This document shows positions 25,509-34,533 of a stretch of DNA of 64,000 nucleotides, in pieces. Source of the DNA: Pseudosporangium ferrugineum (lineage in GTDB: Bacteria; Actinomycetota; Actinomycetes; Mycobacteriales; Micromonosporaceae); contig NZ_PVZG01000003.1 in assembly GCF_003002065.1 (NCBI RefSeq), positions 434,001 to 498,000 on the forward strand. Reading direction: 5' to 3'. Each line of letters begins with the position of its first letter. Position 1 is the stretch's first letter. A program made the translations under genes and the position numbers. Under the pieces are notes generated by a model. The model worked only from the letters and a program-made list of their open reading frames with translations. It did no database searches and had not been told where the DNA came from.

Positions 25509-25757
25509 GAATAGGTACCAGGTGTCAGGTCACCGACACTCTTAGTGGCCACTAGATGTCAAGAGACCAACGAGGCATGCGACGGTCGCGCGGCACGCAG
25601 CGTGTAGCTATGCCCAACTCCCGCCGAGAGCGGCGCGGAGGGCAGTGATGCCTGGAGGGGCCGGGGCGAGCGTCTACCACGTGGCGAAGGCGCCATCGTC
25701 CGAGCGGATCCACATACCTCGGGTAGCAACGCTGGTCGGTTCTCGTCTTCGACCGCG
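25509..25757. other. intergenic region upstream of the Nudix operon
   Basis: 249 bp without a supported gene. It holds a 12-bp palindrome TAGTGGCCACTA at 25543-25554 that could be a second regulator site. Nothing else stands out. Confidence 0.5.
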
Positions 25758-25804
25758 GAAGCGCAGAGGGCCTTCACCCGGCGGGTGAAGGCCCTCTGCG
25801 CTTC
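25758..25804 (-). terminator. very strong hairpin downstream of the second tRNA-fMet
   Basis: Perfect 23-base arms (25758-25780 and 25782-25804, starting GAAGCGCAGAGGG) around a single central base. It begins 6 bp after the reverse-strand tRNA. No T-run follows, but the stem alone should stop transcription. Confidence 0.7.
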
Positions 25805-25810
25805 TCTTTG

Positions 25811-25884
25811 TAGCGGGGACAGGATTTGAACCTGCGACCTCTGGGTTATGAGCCCAGCGAGCTACCGAGCTGCTCCACCCCGCG
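25811..25884 (-). tRNA. initiator tRNA-Met (CAT), second copy
   Basis: Sequence identical to the tRNA at 19026-19099, in inverted orientation, with anticodon at 25850-25848. Identity extends a few bases past each end (CCGA before, CAAAGA after). Same unpaired C1/T72 and GGG/CCC anticodon stem. Confidence 0.95.
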
Positions 25885-26291
25885 TCGGTTTCTCCACTCT
25901 ATCGCGACGTCCTCGTCGCCTGCAAAACGGCCCCCCGTAACCTGCCCCACACACGCGAACGGCCAGCCGATCATCTGCCAGGTCGCTCCCACACCCAGGG
26001 GCACCCCACCCAGCCGGGTCGACACAGCGAGCACCCCGCCCGGCCGCTCCAACAAGACCCGCTCCAACAACCCCGCTCCGACCGGAACCCGCTCCGACAA
26101 GAGCAGGCCAGCTTGACCGAAATCAGGCCCTGCCAGGCCGCTCCGGCAAAAAGCAGGCACCCGCCAGCCCACGCTCAATGCCTGCGCTCCCCGCCGGCCC
26201 ACTCCCACATGCAGGCGGCCCGCCGGTTACCCGGCGGGCCGCTCGCGTTCAGGCGGGGTCAGCCCCCGCTGGGTGTGCGTTCAGGTGGGGG
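25885..26291. other. intergenic region with short GC-rich repeats
   Basis: 407 bp. Contains several GCTCCRACAA-type short repeats (26045-26105), a terminator hairpin (26215-26242) and part of a duplicated segment at its end. No convincing gene in any frame. Confidence 0.5.
26215..26242 (-). terminator. intrinsic hairpin after the UPF0182 gene
   Basis: GCGGCCCGCCGG (26215-26226), TTAC loop, CCGGCGGGCCGC (26231-26242): perfect 12-bp stem about 50 bp beyond the UPF0182 stop. Confidence 0.75.
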
Positions 26292-26309
26292 TCAGCCCCC
26301 GCTAGGTGT
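26245..26309. repeat. 32-33 bp direct duplication over the UPF0182 stop codon
   Basis: 26245-26276 and 26277-26309 are near-identical (both contain GGTCAGCCCCCGCT). The second copy encodes the last residues and stop of the UPF0182 protein; the first lies beyond the stop. Confidence 0.75.
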
Positions 26310-29291
26310 GGATGCCGGTGTCGAAGCGGGTGGCCCCGAAGCCGGCGTGGACGGCGGCGTCGACGGTCCCGCGGGTGGGGTGGTGGCCGGCGCCGCTGCC
26401 TTCTGGGCGTTCTGGAAGTCGGTCATCGCCTTGTCGAGGGCCTGGAGCGACTGCCCGTACTTGGCGAAGTCGCCGGACTGCTGGGCCGACCTGACGTCCG
26501 CGATGGCCTTGTCCAGGGCCGTCGCGGCCTGCGCCAGCTGTCCGGTCAACGCCGGCGGCTGGGTGCCGGACGGGGGCGGGTTGGTGCCCGTGTTGCCGGG
26601 GGTCGTCGCCGGGGGTGGCTGGTTCTTGCCCTGGGCCACGAGCGCGGCGAGGCCGTCCTTGAGGTTGTTCGCCAGGACCACGTACGTGCCGCCGTCGCCG
26701 TACGACATCAGCACCTTCTGAAGCAGCGGCACAGCGTCCTGCTGACCGCTCTTCACGTACACCGGTTCCACGTAGAGCATGCCCTCGCCGACCGGTAGCG
26801 AGATCAGGTTGCCGTACAGCACCTGGGACTGGTTGCTGTTGGACAGCAGGGTCAGTTCCGATCTCACCGTGGCGTTGTTGGTCATGCGCTGGTGCACCTG
26901 GACCGGCCCCTGGATGGCCGTCTGGTCGGGTAGCTCCAGGACCTCCAGCTGTGGCTGGCCGTCGACGTACGAGCCCGAGATCAGCGCCGCGAGGTTGTCC
27001 CGGCCGTTCGGGGTCAGCGCCGAGGTCAGCTGGAACCGGCTGCCCTTCTGGCCCGGCAGCTCCACGTTCAGGTAGTACGGCGGCTGCTTGACGGCCTGGT
27101 CCGGGTTGTCCGGCGCGTTCGGCACCTGCCAGAAGTCCTGCCCGGAGAAGTACTCGGCCGGGTTGGTGACGTGGAAACGCGCGAGCAGGTTGCGCTGCAC
27201 CTTGAACATGTCCGCCGGGTAGCGGAAGTGCGCCTGCAGCGACGGCGGCGTCTGCGCCTTCGGGGTGATGAGCTTGCCCCCGAACGCCTGGTTCCACGCC
27301 TTCAGTACCGGGTCCTGCTCGTCGAACTCGTAGAGGGTGACCGTGCCGTCGTACGCGTCGACCGTCGCCTTCACCGAGTTGCGCATGTAGTTGATGTTGT
27401 CGCGGGCGAGCGCGAAGGTGCCCCGGTTGGTGAGCTCGTCCTGGGTCTCCTCCCGCAGGTTGATCTGCTGGGAGTACGGGTACGTCGCCGAGGTGGTGTA
27501 CCCGTCGAGGATCCACTTGATCCGCCCGTCGACCACGGCCGGGTACGGGTCACCGTCTATGGTCAGGAACGGCGCGACCTTCTCCACCCGCGAGCGCGGA
27601 TCCCGCACGTACATCAGGCGGGAGTTCTCGTTGACCGCGTCCGACAGCAGGAAGTTGCTCTCGGTGTTCTTGATCGCGAAGACGAGCCGGCGGAAGAACG
27701 ACCCGATCGGCACGCCGCCCTGGCCGTCGTACGTGTAGCGCTCCTCGGCGTTGTTGTCCTGCGGCTGCGGCCGGTCGAACTCCACCTTGCGGGTGTTGTC
27801 GGTCTGCCCGACGATCGCGTACTCGGTGGACTGCTCGCCGAAGTAGATCCGCGGCTGGTCGACCTTGATCTGCTCCTGGTCGGAGGCGCAGCCGGGCTGC
27901 TGGTCGTCGCCGAGGAAGCCGGAGACGAAGTACGGCAGGCCGCCGCAGACGACGTCGTTGGCGGGCGCCGCGACCATCCCGTACCCGTGGGTGAAGACGG
28001 TGTGGCGGTTGAGCCAGTTCTGCTGCTGCTCGGTGAGGGCCCGGTCGTTGATCTCCCGGACGCCGACCACGTAGTCCTGGGTCTTGTCGTCGATCGTGTA
28101 GCGGTCGACGTCCAGCTTCGGGCCGAAGTCGTAGAAGCCTCGGACCTGCTGCTGCTGGGTGTACGCCTGCGACACCAGCTGGGGGTCTATCAACCTGACC
28201 GCCTGGGCGCTCGGGTTGTTCGCCAGCGTGGCCGGCGGGACCGTGCTGGACGCCGGATACGCCCGCGTCTGGGTGTCGCTCAGGCCGAACGCCGCCCGGG
28301 TGGCCTCGATGGATCGGGCGATGTACGGCGCTTCCTTGTCCGCCAGGCTCGGCTGGACCTGGAAATTCTGCACCGCCAGCGGGTAGATGCCGCCGATCGC
28401 CACCGCCGAGATCGCCAGCAGGGCGAGCGAGACGCCCGGCCACACGAGGTTCCGCATCACCGCGTTGGAGAACACGATGATCGCGATGGCGACCACGATC
28501 GAGATGTAGGCCAGGATCTCCTTGGCCGGAAGCAGCGCGTTGACGTCGGTGTAGCCGGCGCCGTAGAGGCCGGGCGACACGTGCTGCTCGAGCAGCAGCG
28601 CCCGCCGGTCGAGGATGTACGCGACGGCCTTGAGCAGCACGAACACCGCCACCAGCGTGGTCAGGTGGGCCCGGGCGGCGGAGGTCATCCGGTCGCCGAC
28701 GCCCTGCAGCCGCACGCCGCCGAAGATGTAGTGCACGGCCAGCGCGCCGATGACCGACAGCACGATCGCGGTGAAGCCCACGCCGAGCACGTAGCGCAGC
28801 AGCGGGTAGTCGAAGACGTAGAACCCGACGTCCACGTTGAACTGCGGGTCCTTCACCCCGAACGGCTGGGAATTCTGGAAGAGCATCCAGTCCTTCCAGC
28901 GGCTCTGCGCGGAGAGCCCGGCGAAGAAGCCGATGACGACGGCGACCGCGGAGATCCAGGTGCCGAGGCGGGGCTGGAGCACCATCCGGTAGCGCTCGAG
29001 GGTGGCCTGCTCGGCCGAGTGCGGGCGCAGGAGCGGCCGCAGCCGGTAGGCCAGGTAGAGGTTCGCCGCGATGATCAGGGCCATGCCGAGGCCGATCGCG
29101 AGGAAGAGGAGGAGGCGGGTCAGCAGGACGCCGGTGTAGACCCCGGTGAAGTCGACCTCGTCGAACCACAGGTAGTCGGTGTAGGCGTCGATGCCCCAGC
29201 CGAGCAACGTGAAAAGAAGGAATACCCCCACGAGGACGCCGACGGTCACGCGACCGCGCCGGCTCATCCTCGGTAGAGGACTGTTACGCAT
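26292..29291 (-). CDS. UPF0182 family membrane protein
   Basis: 999 aa from ATG at 29291. Seven membrane helices in the first 330 residues (VGVLVGVFLLFTLLGW, LLLFLAIGLGMALII, VLGVGFTAIVLSVIG and others), then a large exported domain (about 340-890) with GFYDFGPKLDVDRY, NWLNRHTVFTHGYGMVAAP and VVDGRIKWILDGYTTSATYP, all UPF0182 hallmarks. The C-terminus (900-999) is Pro/Thr/Ala-rich and disordered. In M. tuberculosis the homologue (Rv3193c) lies next to a PDZ-Lon protease and a DUF2342 protein, as here. Function unknown; the extracytoplasmic domain suggests a role in envelope homeostasis. Confidence 0.95.
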   Translation of the reverse strand: MRNSPLPRMSRRGRVTVGVLVGVFLLFTLLGWGIDAYTDYLWFDEVDFTGVYTGVLLTRLLLFLAIGLGMALIIAANLYLAYRLRPLLRPHSAEQATLERYRMVLQPRLGTWISAVAVVIGFFAGLSAQSRWKDWMLFQNSQPFGVKDPQFNVDVGFYVFDYPLLRYVLGVGFTAIVLSVIGALAVHYIFGGVRLQGVGDRMTSAARAHLTTLVAVFVLLKAVAYILDRRALLLEQHVSPGLYGAGYTDVNALLPAKEILAYISIVVAIAIIVFSNAVMRNLVWPGVSLALLAISAVAIGGIYPLAVQNFQVQPSLADKEAPYIARSIEATRAAFGLSDTQTRAYPASSTVPPATLANNPSAQAVRLIDPQLVSQAYTQQQQVRGFYDFGPKLDVDRYTIDDKTQDYVVGVREINDRALTEQQQNWLNRHTVFTHGYGMVAAPANDVVCGGLPYFVSGFLGDDQQPGCASDQEQIKVDQPRIYFGEQSTEYAIVGQTDNTRKVEFDRPQPQDNNAEERYTYDGQGGVPIGSFFRRLVFAIKNTESNFLLSDAVNENSRLMYVRDPRSRVEKVAPFLTIDGDPYPAVVDGRIKWILDGYTTSATYPYSQQINLREETQDELTNRGTFALARDNINYMRNSVKATVDAYDGTVTLYEFDEQDPVLKAWNQAFGGKLITPKAQTPPSLQAHFRYPADMFKVQRNLLARFHVTNPAEYFSGQDFWQVPNAPDNPDQAVKQPPYYLNVELPGQKGSRFQLTSALTPNGRDNLAALISGSYVDGQPQLEVLELPDQTAIQGPVQVHQRMTNNATVRSELTLLSNSNQSQVLYGNLISLPVGEGMLYVEPVYVKSGQQDAVPLLQKVLMSYGDGGTYVVLANNLKDGLAALVAQGKNQPPPATTPGNTGTNPPPSGTQPPALTGQLAQAATALDKAIADVRSAQQSGDFAKYGQSLQALDKAMTDFQNAQKAAAPATTPPAGPSTPPSTPASGPPASTPASTPSGG

Positions 29292-29376
29292 GACCAACGG
29301 GAACCCCACAAAGTCTCAAGACCGGTTCTTCACTTTAGGGTGTTACGGCGTTCCGCTCGGGGTGGCTGTGGACAAG

Positions 29377-30408
29377 TCACGACGCCGGGCACGGTTTCGG
29401 GGTGCCGCCGGTCGTGAAGGTCTGGATCGCGGTGAGCGCGTCGTCGACCGTGGCCACCTCCGCCATCGGCAGGCCGGGGACGGCGTTGCGCAGCGCCTCG
29501 GCACAGTTGCCGGCGGGCACCAGGAAGACCTGTGCGCCCGCCTCCTTCGCGCCGACGAGCTTCTGCGGGATGCCGCCGATCGGTCCCACGTTGCCCGCGT
29601 CGTCGATCGTGCCCGTACCCGCGATGATCTTGCCGCCCGTGAGATCCTCGGGCTTGAGCTTGTCGATGATCCCCAGCGTGAACATGAGCCCGGCGCTGGG
29701 ACCGCCGATCTCGTCGAGGTCGATGGTCACCGTGAACGGGTGCGGCTGCCGCTGATCGATGCCGACCCCGATCCGAGGCTTGTCGCTGTTCTCGAGGTTC
29801 TTCTGCGAGACGATCCTCGCGGTCCCCGGCTTGCCGGCCCGGGTGTATCCGATGGTCAGGCTCGTGCCCGCCGGCTTGGACTGGATCAGCTCGGTGAGCT
29901 CGGCGGGACCGGTCACCGCCGCGCCGTCGACCGAGGTGATCACGTCGTCCTTCCGCAGGACCGCGGACGACGGGCCGTTCGGCGTAACGGACGTCACGAA
30001 AGTCTCCACCGGGTATCCCAGCTTGCGCAGCGCGACCGTCTCGGCGCTGGTCTGCGACGACTTGAACTCCTCGGCGTTCTGCTGCTCGACCTGCTGCTCG
30101 CTGCGGTCCGGCGGGTAGATCAGGTCCCGCGGGACGACGGCCTGCTCGTCGCTGAACCAGCCCCGGATCGCCCAGACCAGCTCCACGCTGGGCTGGACCC
30201 CTACGGTGGTGAGCCGGAGCTGACCCTTACTGGTCGAGGTCTCGGCCTTCGTCACCTGAATGACCTCTTTGCCGTTGTCCGAACCGAGCGTGTTGACCGT
30301 CGGTCCGGGCTTGAGCACGACGTAGGGCAGGGGAAAGGCCATGACTCCGACTGCCAGCAGTGCGGTGATCAGGGCGCCGAGGATGACCGTGACACCGCGA
30401 CGTCTCAT
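29377..30408 (-). CDS. PDZ domain-containing Lon-like (S16) membrane protease, YlbL family
   Basis: 343 aa from ATG at 30408. One N-terminal membrane anchor (7-27), a PDZ domain (about 130-200: VTSVTPNGPSSAVLRKDDVITSV), and a Lon-type proteolytic domain (210-335). S238 in GGPSAG and K283 in GGIPQKLVGAK form the Ser/Lys dyad at the 45-residue spacing close to that of Lon. It acts outside the membrane on envelope proteins. Its stop region carries a TGTGGACAA 9-mer at 29367. Same strand as UPF0182, 85 bp upstream; Rv3194c is the equivalent in M. tuberculosis. Confidence 0.93.
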   Translation of the reverse strand: MRRRGVTVILGALITALLAVGVMAFPLPYVVLKPGPTVNTLGSDNGKEVIQVTKAETSTSKGQLRLTTVGVQPSVELVWAIRGWFSDEQAVVPRDLIYPPDRSEQQVEQQNAEEFKSSQTSAETVALRKLGYPVETFVTSVTPNGPSSAVLRKDDVITSVDGAAVTGPAELTELIQSKPAGTSLTIGYTRAGKPGTARIVSQKNLENSDKPRIGVGIDQRQPHPFTVTIDLDEIGGPSAGLMFTLGIIDKLKPEDLTGGKIIAGTGTIDDAGNVGPIGGIPQKLVGAKEAGAQVFLVPAGNCAEALRNAVPGLPMAEVATVDDALTAIQTFTTGGTPKPCPAS

Positions 30409-30498
30409 GCGCGTGACCGTACCAACCGACCCTGAGTTCTCTCTGAGCTGACACCGGCATTGGTCACGAAGGCCCTCGACGCGCGTACCGTTGGGGAC

Positions 30499-31749
30499 GT
30501 GCCTGATATCCCGTTCGGCTTCAGCCTGCCGGGCGCCCAGCCGCCCGATCCCTCCGACCCGCAGCAGATGCAGCAGTTCATGAATCAGCTGCAGCAGATG
30601 TTCGCCGCGCCGGGAAGCGGCCCGGTCAACTGGGATCTGGCCCGCCAGGTGGCGGCCAGCCAGCTGAGCGCGACCGGTGACCCGTCGGTGAACATGTACG
30701 AGCACAACGCCGTCTCCGAGGCCCTGCGCCTCGCCGACCTGTGGCTCGACCCGGCGTCCGCGCTGCCCTCCGGCGTCCGCGACGCGACCGCCTGGAACCG
30801 CAACGAGTGGGTGTACAACACCCTCGACGTGTGGAAGAAGCTCTGCGACCCGATCGCGGGCCGCATGGTGGGCGCCATGGGCGACCTCGTCCCCGAGGAG
30901 GCCCGCGCCCAACTCGGCCCGATGCAGTCGATGGTCGCGACCCTCGGCGGCGCCCTCTTCGGCGGCCAGCTCGGCCAGGCGCTGGGCCAGCTCGCCGCGG
31001 AGGTGCTCTCCGCCGGCGACATCGGCCTCCCGCTCGGCCCGGCCGGCACGGCGGCGCTCGTCCCGGCCAACATCAAGACGTACGGTGACGGCCTCGAGAT
31101 CCCCGAGGACCAGGTCAGGCTCTACGTGGCCCTCCGCGAGGCGGCCCACCAGCGCCTGTTCCAGCACGTCCCGTGGCTGCGCGCACACGTGCTCAGCGCC
31201 GTCGAGACCTACGCCAACGGCATCACCGTCAACCGCGAGGCGATCGAAGAGGCGATGAGCCGCGTCGACCCCTCCGACCCCGAGTCGATGCAGGCCATGG
31301 CGCTCGAGGGCATCTTCACGCCCGAGGACACCCCGCAGCAGAAGGCCGGCCTGGCCCGCCTTGAGACGGCCCTCGCCCTGATCGAAGGCTGGGTCGGCCA
31401 CGTCGTCGACTCCGCGGCCGGCGACCGCCTACCCTCCGTCGCCGCCCTCGGCGAGGCCTTCCGCCGCCGCCGCGCGGCCGGCGGCCCGGCGGAGCAGACC
31501 TTCGCGGCCCTCGTCGGCCTCGAACTCCGCCCCCGCCGCCTCCGCGAAGCAGGCGCCCTCTGGGCCGCCGTCACCGAAGCCCGCGGCGTCCAGGGCCGCG
31601 ACGCCCTCTGGGACCACCCGGACCTCCTCCCCACCGACGAGGACTTCGCCGACCCGGAGAAATTCGCCCGCAGCAAACTCGACTGGGACATCTCGGAGCT
31701 CGACGGCCTCACCGACGAGGGCGGAGAAAGCGGAGAGTCAAAGGCCTAG
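30499..31749 (+). CDS. zinc-dependent metalloprotease-like DUF2342 family protein
   Basis: 416 aa from GTG at 30499. Gln-rich start (QQMQQFMNQLQQMF), then the DUF2342 core: NEWVYNTLDVWKKLCDPIA, GGALFGGQLGQALGQLAAEVL, ALREAAHQRLFQHVPWLR and ALIEGWVGHVVD. The EAAHxRLFxHVPWL segment supplies the putative metal ligands of this family, often named zincin-like. Divergent from the PDZ-Lon gene with 90 bp between starts; the pair is conserved across actinobacteria (Rv3195). Its substrate is unknown. Confidence 0.9.
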   Translation: MPDIPFGFSLPGAQPPDPSDPQQMQQFMNQLQQMFAAPGSGPVNWDLARQVAASQLSATGDPSVNMYEHNAVSEALRLADLWLDPASALPSGVRDATAWNRNEWVYNTLDVWKKLCDPIAGRMVGAMGDLVPEEARAQLGPMQSMVATLGGALFGGQLGQALGQLAAEVLSAGDIGLPLGPAGTAALVPANIKTYGDGLEIPEDQVRLYVALREAAHQRLFQHVPWLRAHVLSAVETYANGITVNREAIEEAMSRVDPSDPESMQAMALEGIFTPEDTPQQKAGLARLETALALIEGWVGHVVDSAAGDRLPSVAALGEAFRRRRAAGGPAEQTFAALVGLELRPRRLREAGALWAAVTEARGVQGRDALWDHPDLLPTDEDFADPEKFARSKLDWDISELDGLTDEGGESGESKA

Positions 31750-31955
31750 ATCAAAAACTGATGTCGTAGCTCGGTGGGTGGTGCGGACCGTCACTCCCGT
31801 CGAGGCCGGGCGGGGGCCCAGCATCCGCTGGCCCTCGCCCTTCATTCTGCGTAAGTGGCAGCCCGTCACCCCAGTCCCGGCTCCCCCGCCACTCCCGCAC
31901 CCCACCCCGCACCGGCCGCACACCTCGCAAGCCCAGCCCAGGGCACTCCTCCGCG

Positions 31956-32552
31956 TCAGCCGCCGAGCAGTGCCCTGGTGTTTTCCCAGCCCTCGAGCGC
32001 GGGATCGAGCGTCGCCAGCTCTGCCGCCCCCCGCAGCCGCCGCCACTCGGGCGTCGACTCGACCAGGCTCGGCTGAGGCGCACCCCTGCGCACCGTCATC
32101 GGAGTCGCCGAGTCCAGATCGACATCGGCCAGCCACCCGGGCACCGGCAGATTCACGGCAACCCCCAGCAGCCCACCCCCCTGCCCCGACGGCGCCACAG
32201 CGATCGGCTTGCTGCTCAACGGCCGCAGCAGCTTCCCGAGAATCATGCCCGGCACATCAGCAGCGTCCGCGGCCAGCACGGCAGCCTGCTCGAACCCATC
32301 CTTCTCCGCGGCCGCCAGCACGGGCAACACGGTCGCCGAAGCCACCTCGTAGATAGGCATACCCGGCCACGAGATCTCCCGCGCCAGCGCCACATCACCC
32401 GAGGTAGCCGCGATCGCCGGCTCAGCCTGAGCCAACCGAGCCAGCAGATCGACGACGTCCTCGGCCAACGCGGCCCGCCAGGCCCCCAGCCCCACCCCGG
32501 GAGGACTCCACGCAACCGGCGTCAGCAACGCCACCACGACCCGTCTAGTCAC
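31956..32552 (-). CDS. conserved hypothetical protein
   Basis: 198 aa from GTG at 32552 (VTRRVVVALLTPVAWSP). Contains EDVVDLLARLAQAEPAIAATS, EISWPGMPIYEV, QAAVLAADAADVPGMILGKLLRPLSSKPIAVAP (seen as several shorter motifs) and PVPGWLADVDLDSATP. The pattern of short beta/alpha units with AADAADVPG resembles glycosyl/nucleotidyl-transferase-like proteins with a Rossmann-like core, as in the DUF2064/GTA-like family, but I cannot place it firmly. Lies in the Rv3195-Rv3197-like neighbourhood, convergent to DUF2342. Confidence 0.75.
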   Translation of the reverse strand: MTRRVVVALLTPVAWSPPGVGLGAWRAALAEDVVDLLARLAQAEPAIAATSGDVALAREISWPGMPIYEVASATVLPVLAAAEKDGFEQAAVLAADAADVPGMILGKLLRPLSSKPIAVAPSGQGGGLLGVAVNLPVPGWLADVDLDSATPMTVRRGAPQPSLVESTPEWRRLRGAAELATLDPALEGWENTRALLGG

Positions 32553-32905
32553 CCCGAGAGGCTAGCCCCGCCGACCCACTCGCCCAACAGGCAACGCGCG
32601 CCGAGCCGTCACGCCCAGCAGCCGTCACACCCGGCAACCGTCACACCCGGCAACCGTCACACGCCCAGCAGCCGTCGCGCCCGGCCATCAGCGCACCCGC
32701 CGCGAACACGCCTCGCCGCCGGCACGCCCGCCCTCGACCACGCCCGCCGCGCGCACGTCCGCCCTCGACCACGCCCGCCGCGCGCACGTCCGCCCCTGAG
32801 CGCCCGGCTGTCTGGCTGTCCGCCCCTCAGCGCGGCCCTCAAAGTCGGGCATGCCCGCGCTCGACCGCCGGCACCTCAGCGGGGAGCGGCCTGCCGGGAG
32901 CGCGG
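32553..32905. other. intergenic region with tandem repeats
   Basis: 353 bp. Short repeats of the type CACACCCGGCAACCGT at 32604-32685, then a perfect 31-bp tandem duplication (32730-32760 and 32761-32791, each starting GCCCTCGACC). No gene seen. Confidence 0.6.
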
Positions 32906-33439
32906 TCAGTCGTCGGCGAGGACCAGGCCGGTCGCGGCGGAGATGCCCTCCAGGTAGCCGCGGGCCCGTTCCGCCTTCGGGTAGCGGCTCACCAACTCCC
33001 AGAACGCCGCGTTGTGGCTCGGCACGACGAGGTGCGTCAGCTCGTGGAGCAGCACGTAGTCGATGACCCAGTCCGGCATCTCCTGGATGCGGTGCGAGAT
33101 GCGGATGGTGCCGTCGTCCGGCGTACAGGAGCCCCATCTGCCGTTCTGGTTGGTGACCCACCGCACGCTAGCCGGGACCACCTGGGCCGCGTGGTCGGCC
33201 AGGTAGCGGGCGATCAGCTTGTTCGCGCGCCCGAGCAGCTCATGGTCGGTGGGGCGGATCCGCTCCTCGCGGGCGGCCAGCCGAGCGAGCATCCGCGCGA
33301 CCCACTCGGTCTCCTCGGCACGCGAGAACCGGTCGGGGATGAGGACGACGACCCGCTCGCCCTCGCGATACGCGGACACCGTGCGGCGGCGGCGCTGGCT
33401 GCGCCGCACTTCGACGACGGGCTTGCGCGTCCTGGCCAT
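32906..33439 (-). CDS. YgjP-like metallopeptidase domain protein (M48/DUF45)
   Basis: 177 aa from ATG at 33439 (MARTRKPVVEVRRSQRRRR). The metal-binding site is VLLHELTHLVVPSHNAAFW (HExxH plus downstream His), followed by VSRYPKAERARGYL. NQNGRWGSCTPDDGTIRISHR is the usual upstream signature. Member of the YgjP/DUF45 family, presumed zinc-dependent. The actinobacterial version occurs in the same neighbourhood as whiB7 and uvrD2 in related genomes. Substrate unknown. The long upstream frame to 33778 lacks matching sequence, so the ATG is preferred. Confidence 0.9.
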   Translation of the reverse strand: MARTRKPVVEVRRSQRRRRTVSAYREGERVVVLIPDRFSRAEETEWVARMLARLAAREERIRPTDHELLGRANKLIARYLADHAAQVVPASVRWVTNQNGRWGSCTPDDGTIRISHRIQEMPDWVIDYVLLHELTHLVVPSHNAAFWELVSRYPKAERARGYLEGISAATGLVLADD

Positions 33440-34032
33440 TACCGGCTCGCGCGGCCCACAGTAGGGTTCACATTGCGACGTTAATCCGTCAGGGCCAGGT
33501 GGCCGCAAGGGTACGTCAAACGACACGCACCCAAAATGTGAGCTTCGCCCCACAGAATCCGAAAAATATTTTCCGGGGTGATCCATGCAGCCTGCAGTAC
33601 CCGACGGTATCCAAGCCTGTGGATGACCGCAGCGGCGGCGTCCAAACCTCCCGTACGGTGCCATCCTCGAGCCCCCGCGCCCTCCGACCGGCCGAGCCTT
33701 TAGCGCCGTTCGGACAACAACGTCCTGTTTCAGGCGTTGTGAACTAAATCGTCGGCGTGTCCGCCCGTATCTGCCCAAAAAGGGTCAACCCGACCGGCAG
33801 ACTCACGACGTCGACGACACCGTCGATGCTGCGCTGACATGGAAATGGCCGGACCTGGGTAGTGACCGCCTCGAGCGGGTGGCCACATCCACGTGGTCGC
33901 GGAGCGGTCCAGCGCCGAACACAGATCGCGGCCTGTCGCCGCGAGCAGGGCCCCGGAGTGGTCCAGGTCAGCGACCTGACCGCGATCCGGGGCATCGGGC
34001 CGACCCGGCCGACAACATGACGAGGAGGAACC
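33440..34032. other. long intergenic region
   Basis: 593 bp with no gene supported in any frame. Holds an AT-only palindrome AAAATATTTT at 33563-33572, rare in this GC range, and TGTGGATGA near 33618 (weak DnaA-box-like). The end carries the GAGGAGGAA ribosome site of the next gene. The AT-rich site may mark a promoter or nucleoid-protein binding site. Confidence 0.5.
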
Positions 34033-34194
34033 GTGGCCGACAACACGTACAACGGCTACTGCGTGAAGTGCAAGGAGAAGCGCGACTTCCAGGGCACTGT
34101 CGAGGTCTCGAAGACCGGCATGAACATGGCCAAGGGCAAGTGCCCGGTCTGCGGCACGACCGTGAACCGCATCCTGGGCAAGGCGAAGGCCTGA
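34033..34194 (+). CDS. small zinc-ribbon protein, DUF5679 family
   Basis: 53 aa from GTG at 34033, preceded by GAGGAGGAA. Sequence includes YCVKCKEKRDF and KGKCPVCGTTVNRIL, two CxxC pairs that should bind one zinc. Matches DUF5679, a short family common in actinobacteria, function unknown. A strong terminator follows directly, so it is a single-gene unit. Confidence 0.85.
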   Translation: MADNTYNGYCVKCKEKRDFQGTVEVSKTGMNMAKGKCPVCGTTVNRILGKAKA

Positions 34195-34208
34195 CCGGAA
34201 GCATCACC

Positions 34209-34246
34209 GGAAGGCGGGGGCAGCCTCACGGCGGCCCCCGCCTTCC
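34209..34246 (+). terminator. intrinsic terminator after the DUF5679 gene
   Basis: GGAAGGCGGGGGC (from 34209) pairs with GCCCCCGCCTTCC (to 34246) around a 12-base loop, 14 bp after the stop. Confidence 0.8.
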
Positions 34247-34533
34247 TGCGCCACCCCGTTCACCGCACCGTCCCGCTCACCGGCGCCGCCCTGCCGCGCC
34301 GCCCTGCATGCCGCGCCGCACCGCCTGCCCGCGCCGCACCGCCCGCCCGCGCCGCCCGCGCCGCCCTGCATGCCGCGCCGCACCGCCTACCCGGGGCCCC
34401 CGCCCGCGCCGCCCTGCCCGCGCCGCACCGCCTGCCCGCGCCATCCCCTCTTCGACGCCGCCACGCCCCGCTCGGCCTGCGCCATTTCACTCCCGCGGGT
34501 CATAACCTGTGCGCGCTCCGACACGTTGAGTAG
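34247..34533. repeat. low-complexity GC-rich segment
   Basis: Dense GCCGC/CCGCGCC repeats, including a direct repeat of about 30 bp (near 34297-34326 and 34358-34387, each with CCCTGCATGCCGCG). No coding signal. Confidence 0.6.

Noticed and set aside
19022..25888. Prophage or integrative element
   Set aside because: No integrase, recombinase, structural or transfer gene between the two tRNAs; only the inverted tRNA copies suggest mobility.
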